A DNA stretch of 64,000 nt from Daphnia pulex (taxonomy: Eukaryota; Arthropoda; Branchiopoda; Diplostraca; Daphniidae), in contig NC_060023.1 in the NCBI RefSeq assembly GCF_021134715.1, forward strand, positions 868,001 to 932,000, in the 5' to 3' direction. Positions 59,235-64,000 of the stretch are shown in pieces. The notes beneath the pieces were generated by a model, which saw nothing but the letters and a program-made list of their open reading frames with translations, searched no databases and had not been told where the DNA came from. Both the position numbers and the translations under genes were made by a program. How positions within the stretch are numbered: the first letter of the stretch is position 1; the number at the start of each line of letters is the position of its first letter.

Positions 59235-59305
59235 CTTTACAACTTCAAAATGCACACATCAAGCAGCCATCTGTTTTGCAGTGAACATACCAAAGCTTCC
59301 CGATT
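59235..59305 (-). repeat. degenerate duplicate of the RNR C-terminal coding end
   Basis: The minus strand reads NREALVCSLQNRW and, one frame over, CLMC, matching [20 protein letters not shown] at the true end of the RNR gene (59408-59475). At DNA level CACACATCAAGCAG, CATACCA and GCTTCCCGATT recur in the same order about 170 bases apart. Two bases are missing in the duplicate relative to the gene copy, so the frame is broken. It lies in the 3' flank. Confidence 0.75.
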
Positions 59306-59407
59306 ACAAAGACTTTTTACTAGACTAGCCTTTTTAAGAAGTGATGTATTACATCCGATGCAAAAAAAAACACATATTTCAACCTTTTTCTCATGTAGCC
59401 TACAACT

Positions 59408-62400
59408 TTACGATCCACACATCAAGCAGTCATCTCTGTTCTGTAGCGAGCATACCATTGCTTCCCGATTCCTTTTCTCTTCATCGTTTCCATTCGTAGC
59501 ATCAGCTGAATTATCGACCCCATTCACTTTTTTCAACTTTGATTTATCAACAGTGAACTGGATGGCACTAGCAGCGGGCTTTGTTCTCAGATAATACATG
59601 CCCGTTTTAAGTCCCTGTGAAAATAAAGCAACCACGATTAAGTAAAAGCATCTAGTTAAATTATTTAGCGCATTACCAATTTCCATGAGTAAAAGTGCAT
59701 TGAAGTCAACTTTCCGTAGTTGGGCTCTGCAATGTGAATATTTAATGACTGACTTTGATCAATAAAAGCACCTCGATCTGCAGCCATTTTGATGACAATT
59801 CGCTGTGGAATTTCCCAAACTGTCTTGTACAAAGCTTTCAAATCATCTGGTATGCCATCAATATTCTTTTAAACGATCACAAAGAAACAAGAACAAATGA
59901 TTAATAAATTAATTAATAAAATACGGAAATGTTTAAACATACTTGAATGGAACCATTGTTGGCGATAATACCGTTCTTCACGTCTTCATTCCACAACCCT
60001 CCCTCAGTTAAATCTCGAAGTAAATGATGATTCACGACCTTTAAATTAAATTCGACCGATTCATTAAAATTAAATGCTCGTCAAACATATTTTAAATGAC
60101 AAATTTTAAAAGGAATTTACCTGGAATTCTCCCGACAAGACCCTACGGACATAAATATTGGAGGTGTACGCTTCAATCGATTCATTATTTCCCAGAATTT
60201 GCGCAGTCGAAGCTGTGGGCATAGGTGCCAATAAAAGGGAATTCCGCAGTCCATGCTCGGCAATCTTTTTCTTCAACGCAGCCCAATCCCACAAATCGGT
60301 AGGTGTAACTCCCCACATGTCGTACTGCAGAATCTATTAAAGGAACGACAAAACCATACATTACTTAAAACAAACTGAAACGCCCACAATTAAAAATCAC
60401 TTACCCCTTTGCTAACAGGGCACCCGGGGTAACTTTCATATGTACCCAACTGTTCAGCGAGCTCACACGAAGCTTCCAAAGCACCGTAATAAATGGTTTC
60501 GAAAATGTGCTTGTTTAGCAATTGCGCCTCTTCACTGTCAAATGGGTAGCGCATCAGAATAAAAGCATCCGCCAAGCCTTGAACTCCAATTCCAATTGGA
60601 CGGTGACGAAAATTCGAACGTTTGGCCTAAAAAAAAATAGACTTTCAAATGATGAAAAACTCGTCGTAATATAAAATTAGGAATCTTACTTCAGGGACTG
60701 GATAATAGTTGATTTCGATGATTTTGTTGAGATTGCGTGTTAACACTTTGGTTACTTCCTTCAATTTCGGGATATCAAAAGTCTTGTCTGGCTTTACAAA
60801 CATGTTCAATGCAATCGAACCCAAATTGCAAACTGCGACCTGAAGAATTACAAAATCACATTTAAATTTTATTCTTGCTGGTATGTGCCTCATTAAACTA
60901 CGTTACCTCTTCTGGAGAGCTGTATTCCACAATCTCTGTGCACAAATTGCTGCATTTGATGGTACCCAAATTCTGTTGATTCGACTTGCGGTTGCAGGCA
61001 TCCTTGTACAAGATGTAAGGTGTTCCAGTTTCAATTTGCGATTCAATAACAGCAAACCACAACTGCTGAGCTTTCACTTTACGCCTGTACATACCACTTT
61101 CCTCATATCTAAATTGAAAAATTAAAAAGGGAAGACAAATTGACACACATGAAATACAAAAACATGTTGAGAATTAAATAATGTTAGATTCTGTACACAC
61201 TTGGTATATAGGGCTTCGAATTCTTCTCCCCAAGTGTCAGCCAATCCTGGGCATTCATGAGGACACATTAGAGACCAATCGCCATCAGTTTCAACACGTC
61301 GCATAAACAGATCGGGAATCCAGAGAGCGTAAAATAAATCACGTGCACGATTTTCTTCTTTGCCGGTATTTTTCTTCAAATCGAGAAAATCGAACACATC
61401 AGAATGCCAAGGCTCCAAGTAGATTGCAAATGCACCGGGACGCTGCGTGAGCCGAGTTCAGAAAACCAAACAGCATTAGTCCATGCAACTTTTTCTTGCC
61501 ATCCTTGATTCTTTTACCTTATTTCCACCTTGGTCTACATAACGAGCTGTGTTATTGTACACGCGAAGCATTGGGACTAGACCGTTGGAAATTCCATTTG
61601 TTCCTGCGATATAACTTCCTGTAGCGCGAATGCAGTGGACGTTGAGACCAATACCACCAGCAGATTTGGAGATAATGGCACATTGCTTCAAAGTTTCATA
61701 AATTCCATCAATACTGTCATCTTTCATCGTAAGAAGAAAGCAACTGATAAAAAAAAATCCATTAATACACTGTAAAATAATTTAATTAGCAGTAGTCAAT
61801 GTAATTATGTTACCTTGATAGCTGAGGTCTTGGTGTAGCAGCATAAAACAGGGTGGGAGAAGCATGAGTGAACCACTTTTCCGACAGCAAATTGTACGTT
61901 TCAATGGCAGCGTCAATATCCTCACCATGAATACCGACTGCCACTCTCATCATCAAGTGCTGCGGACGTTCCACTGGTTTTCCATCGATTTTCAACAAGT
62001 ATGATTTCTCTAACGTCTATTAATTGAATAGAGAAACAACTTAAAAATATGATTTCACAATTAAACAACACCACAAACCTTGAATCCAAAGTAGTTGAAG
62101 TTGAAGTCTCTGTCATAGATTATAGCAGAGTTGAGTTTATCTGAATGTTTTGTAATAATCCCATAGTGGAAATCAGATATCATTGGAGTGGGTTTCTTGG
62201 TTATCTTGTTCTTCATGTTGTACAGATCATCAACCACCTCTGAATTTATGAACGATAATTTAGAATCATATTTAGAGACTAGTACATGATATTAAGAATT
62301 CATACCAGAAAAAACCTTTTTGGTTTCTTTATGAAGGTTAGAAACAGCTATGCGTGCAGCTAGGATGGCATAATCTGGATGTTTAGTGGTCATTGTTGCA

Positions 62401-62768
62401 GCTGTTTCAGCAGCAAGATTGTCCAATTCGACAGTTGTAACACCAGGATAGAGACCATTAATTACCTTCATGGTAATAGCAGTCTGCATAAAATAAGTCA
62501 TTGATCAGATAATCACGTCAAAATCTTACAGCTAACAATACATACTGGGTCAACAAAATCCGAATTGAGCCCATAACATAGCTTTTGAATTCTTGATGTG
62601 ATCTTGTCGAAATGAACATCTTCTTGCCTTCCACCTAAGTTCAATTGAAACTGAGTTAATACCACAGAACTTATGAGTAACGATAATATATTCATTTAAA
62701 ATCAATTGAAACTATTATGACATACCGCGTTTCAATACAAACATCTTCTTGGATCCTACCCCAACCAT
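59408..62768 (-). CDS. RRM1: ribonucleotide reductase large subunit (class Ia, RRM1)
   Basis: Reduces ribonucleoside diphosphates to deoxyribonucleotides in complex with the small R2 subunit in the cytosol. More than ten exons. An N-terminal ATP cone ([20 protein letters not shown]) regulates activity. The catalytic barrel keeps the reducing cysteines in SSCFLLTMK and [12 protein letters not shown], the radical-site loop [14 protein letters not shown], and [16 protein letters not shown]. The C-terminus YYLRTKPAA...[16 protein letters not shown] keeps the shuttle CxxC. All catalytic residues are present. Two usually constant animal stretches differ: [12 protein letters not shown] where LFNAGT is usual, and [15 protein letters not shown]. 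Start [15 protein letters not shown] is slightly longer than human. An E2F site lies 224 bases upstream. Confidence 0.96.
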
Positions 62769-62960
62769 TTTGAAGCTGGATTAAATTTTATGTTACAATG
62801 GACAGAAAAGTACTGCTCGATTTACAGAATAAAACACCGATGACATAAAAGAATTGCCTCAAAAAGTCAAATTGCGTTGAGACAGCAATGACTGTGATGC
62901 ACGAAAGGGAAAGGACAACTGTTGAAACTTCTTCACAGTTCCCCCAGAATTACGTTGAAA

Positions 62961-62970
62961 TTACGTCATG
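62961..62970. promoter_or_regulatory. CRE/ATF-like site upstream of RNR
   Basis: TTACGTCATG contains the CRE half-site core ACGTCA about 195 bases upstream of the RNR start codon. Confidence 0.4.
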
Positions 62971-62991
62971 ATTCCGCCATGCTTTGTGGCC

Positions 62992-63004
62992 TTTCGCGCC
63001 AAAA
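62992..63004 (-). promoter_or_regulatory. E2F site upstream of RNR
   Basis: TTTCGCGCCAAAA, read on the minus strand as TTTTGGCGCGAAA, is an ideal match to the E2F consensus TTTSSCGC. RNR subunits are classic S-phase E2F targets, which fits its place about 225 bases before the ATG. Confidence 0.7.
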
Positions 63005-63519
63005 CAAAAAACATAGTAGTATGATTGATTATTAGATTTAAAAATTAATTTAATTATGTTTACTTGTGATTGTGATTTAAAGAAAAATAATAAAAAATCC
63101 ATCGGTATATATTTACAGGACTTTCAATTTCTTATTTCGTAAAAAATGTCTTCAAGTTTTAGTGGGCTGTGGCAACAAAAACAATGCAGCCTTGCATTTT
63201 TACGGCAGACGACGTTATTTGAGTGTGATTTTCGATCACTGGGAAATTGAAATTTTTCAAGTTGGGCTAATTTAGTTGATATCCATATCTTTTTCCATTT
63301 AATGACTATCAAGTTTCAAGTCTTCTTTACTCTTAATTCATGTATTCTAAAAATAATATTCCAAAAGTACCAGTGCCTTAAAAAATCATTGTAATAGCTT
63401 ATTAATTGTTGTAAATGAATCTGAGGCTGAGGCTAGCTTCTACATCTGTTTCTATTTTATTCTTGAAACATTTTAAGGTTAATTTTCATCACGTTGTTGA
63501 TTTTAAAAGACAATTAAAT
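63005..63519. other. intergenic
   Basis: Between the RNR promoter and the 3' end of the CUB gene. AT-rich; no gene recognised. Confidence 0.45.
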
Positions 63520-64000
63520 TTATTGGTCTGTCATAGAATACTCCGCGATAAATCCAGGAATGTCGTGCATGTAAGCATCTGATTGAAAACGTACCGATAA
63601 CTTATTTCCCTGTGAAACAGTTACAGGTGGTACTATTCGACCGCTGTGAATCATAACGATCGGATTGGAGAGCGCCGGATCAACGACCTTATTGTAAATC
63701 AATCAACTGTAATTAAATTTTGTAAAATGGAATTATTTTAACCAGAAATGCCATTATACAGTGACGGTGTCTCTGCCCGGTTCGGTCGTGAAATTGGTGA
63801 ACTGAAGTATGACCTTTTGATCCAACGGAGCCACAATTTCCCACAGACAATCGACGTTGTTATCGTAGTAGTGCGGATCCGCCGGAAATCCGGGACTAGC
63901 AATCGTGCCACTAGGAAACGTTAGTAAACCACCACACTCTTGTTTCTTTTCCTGCAATAACTTTGATTTGTTTTTAAACGTTATTTTGACAGATTTAACT
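63520..64000 (-). CDS. CUB-domain protein, 3' end
   Basis: Last two visible exons of a gene entering from the right. Exon 63952 down to about 63757 reads ECGGLLTFPSGTIASPGFPA, then VDCLWEIVAPLDQKVILQFT, a typical CUB start with paired Cys and the SPGFP motif. A short intron leads to the final exon (about 63689-63520): VVDPALSNPIVMIHSGRIVP, KLSVRFQSDAYMHDIPGFIA, EYSMTDQ and stop. The domain is complete at its C-terminus and the protein ends with it. CUB proteins are usually extracellular; the rest of this one is outside the window. Confidence 0.85.

Overview
The window looks like nuclear DNA of a small-genome arthropod, most likely a branchiopod crustacean such as Daphnia. This is inferred from gene content and style: many introns of 55-80 bp, cuticle proteins, arthropod ionotropic receptors (IRs), a peritrophin-type chitin-binding protein, clustered secreted lipases and an arthropod-type tRNA-Cys. 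I saw no bacterial, viral or LTR-type sequence. Exon models were read by eye from splice sites and reading phase; the full models for the IR, lipase 1, the Rebers-Riddiford cuticle protein, the peritrophin, NVL and the F-box protein all sum to whole codon numbers.

Layout, left to right. 0-2.4 kb: two cytosolic sulfotransferase genes in tandem (minus). 2.4-4.5 kb: a dispersed repeat holding a younger hairpin insertion. 4.48-9.08 kb: a 4.6-kb satellite built from TGGAA, TGGAC and TGGAATC units, strikingly like human satellite II/III (GGAAT)n. 9.1-13.4 kb: mostly non-coding, with one intact tRNA-Cys(GCA). 13.4-15.7 kb: a complete IR gene (minus). 17.9-27.6 kb: three tandem acid-lipase genes (plus); copies 2 and 3 lie in a recently duplicated block of about 3.9 kb. 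28.5-29.2 kb: a secreted chitin-binding protein (minus). 29.9-33.1 kb: a tRNA-Cys pseudogene, an inverted copy of the 3.4-kb repeat and a broken IR copy. 35.1-36.1 kb: a small secreted protein of unknown role.

37.5-39.5 kb: an intron-containing decayed copy of the NVL gene. 40.3-41.2 kb: two non-autonomous DNA transposons, one piggyBac-like with TTAA sites. 44.0-44.8 kb: a Rebers-Riddiford cuticle protein (minus). 47.5-48.1 kb: a further IR remnant. 49.0-49.9 kb: an alanine-rich cuticle-like protein with internal dibasic sites. 52.8-55.7 kb: the intact NVL AAA-ATPase gene. 56.7-58.8 kb: an F-box protein with WD-like repeats. 59.4-62.8 kb: the ribonucleotide reductase large subunit (minus) with an E2F site upstream. 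63.5-64.0 kb: the 3' end of a CUB-domain gene.

The genes do not form one pathway. Housekeeping genes (NVL, RNR large subunit, F-box) occupy the right quarter; the rest is an accessory landscape of tandem environmental-response families (sulfotransferases, IRs, lipases, cuticle proteins) with many dead copies. The most unusual object is the GGAAT satellite. Other notable items are the lost TATA box in the third lipase, the datable hairpin insertion, and a duplicated RNR C-terminal coding end in the 3' flank.
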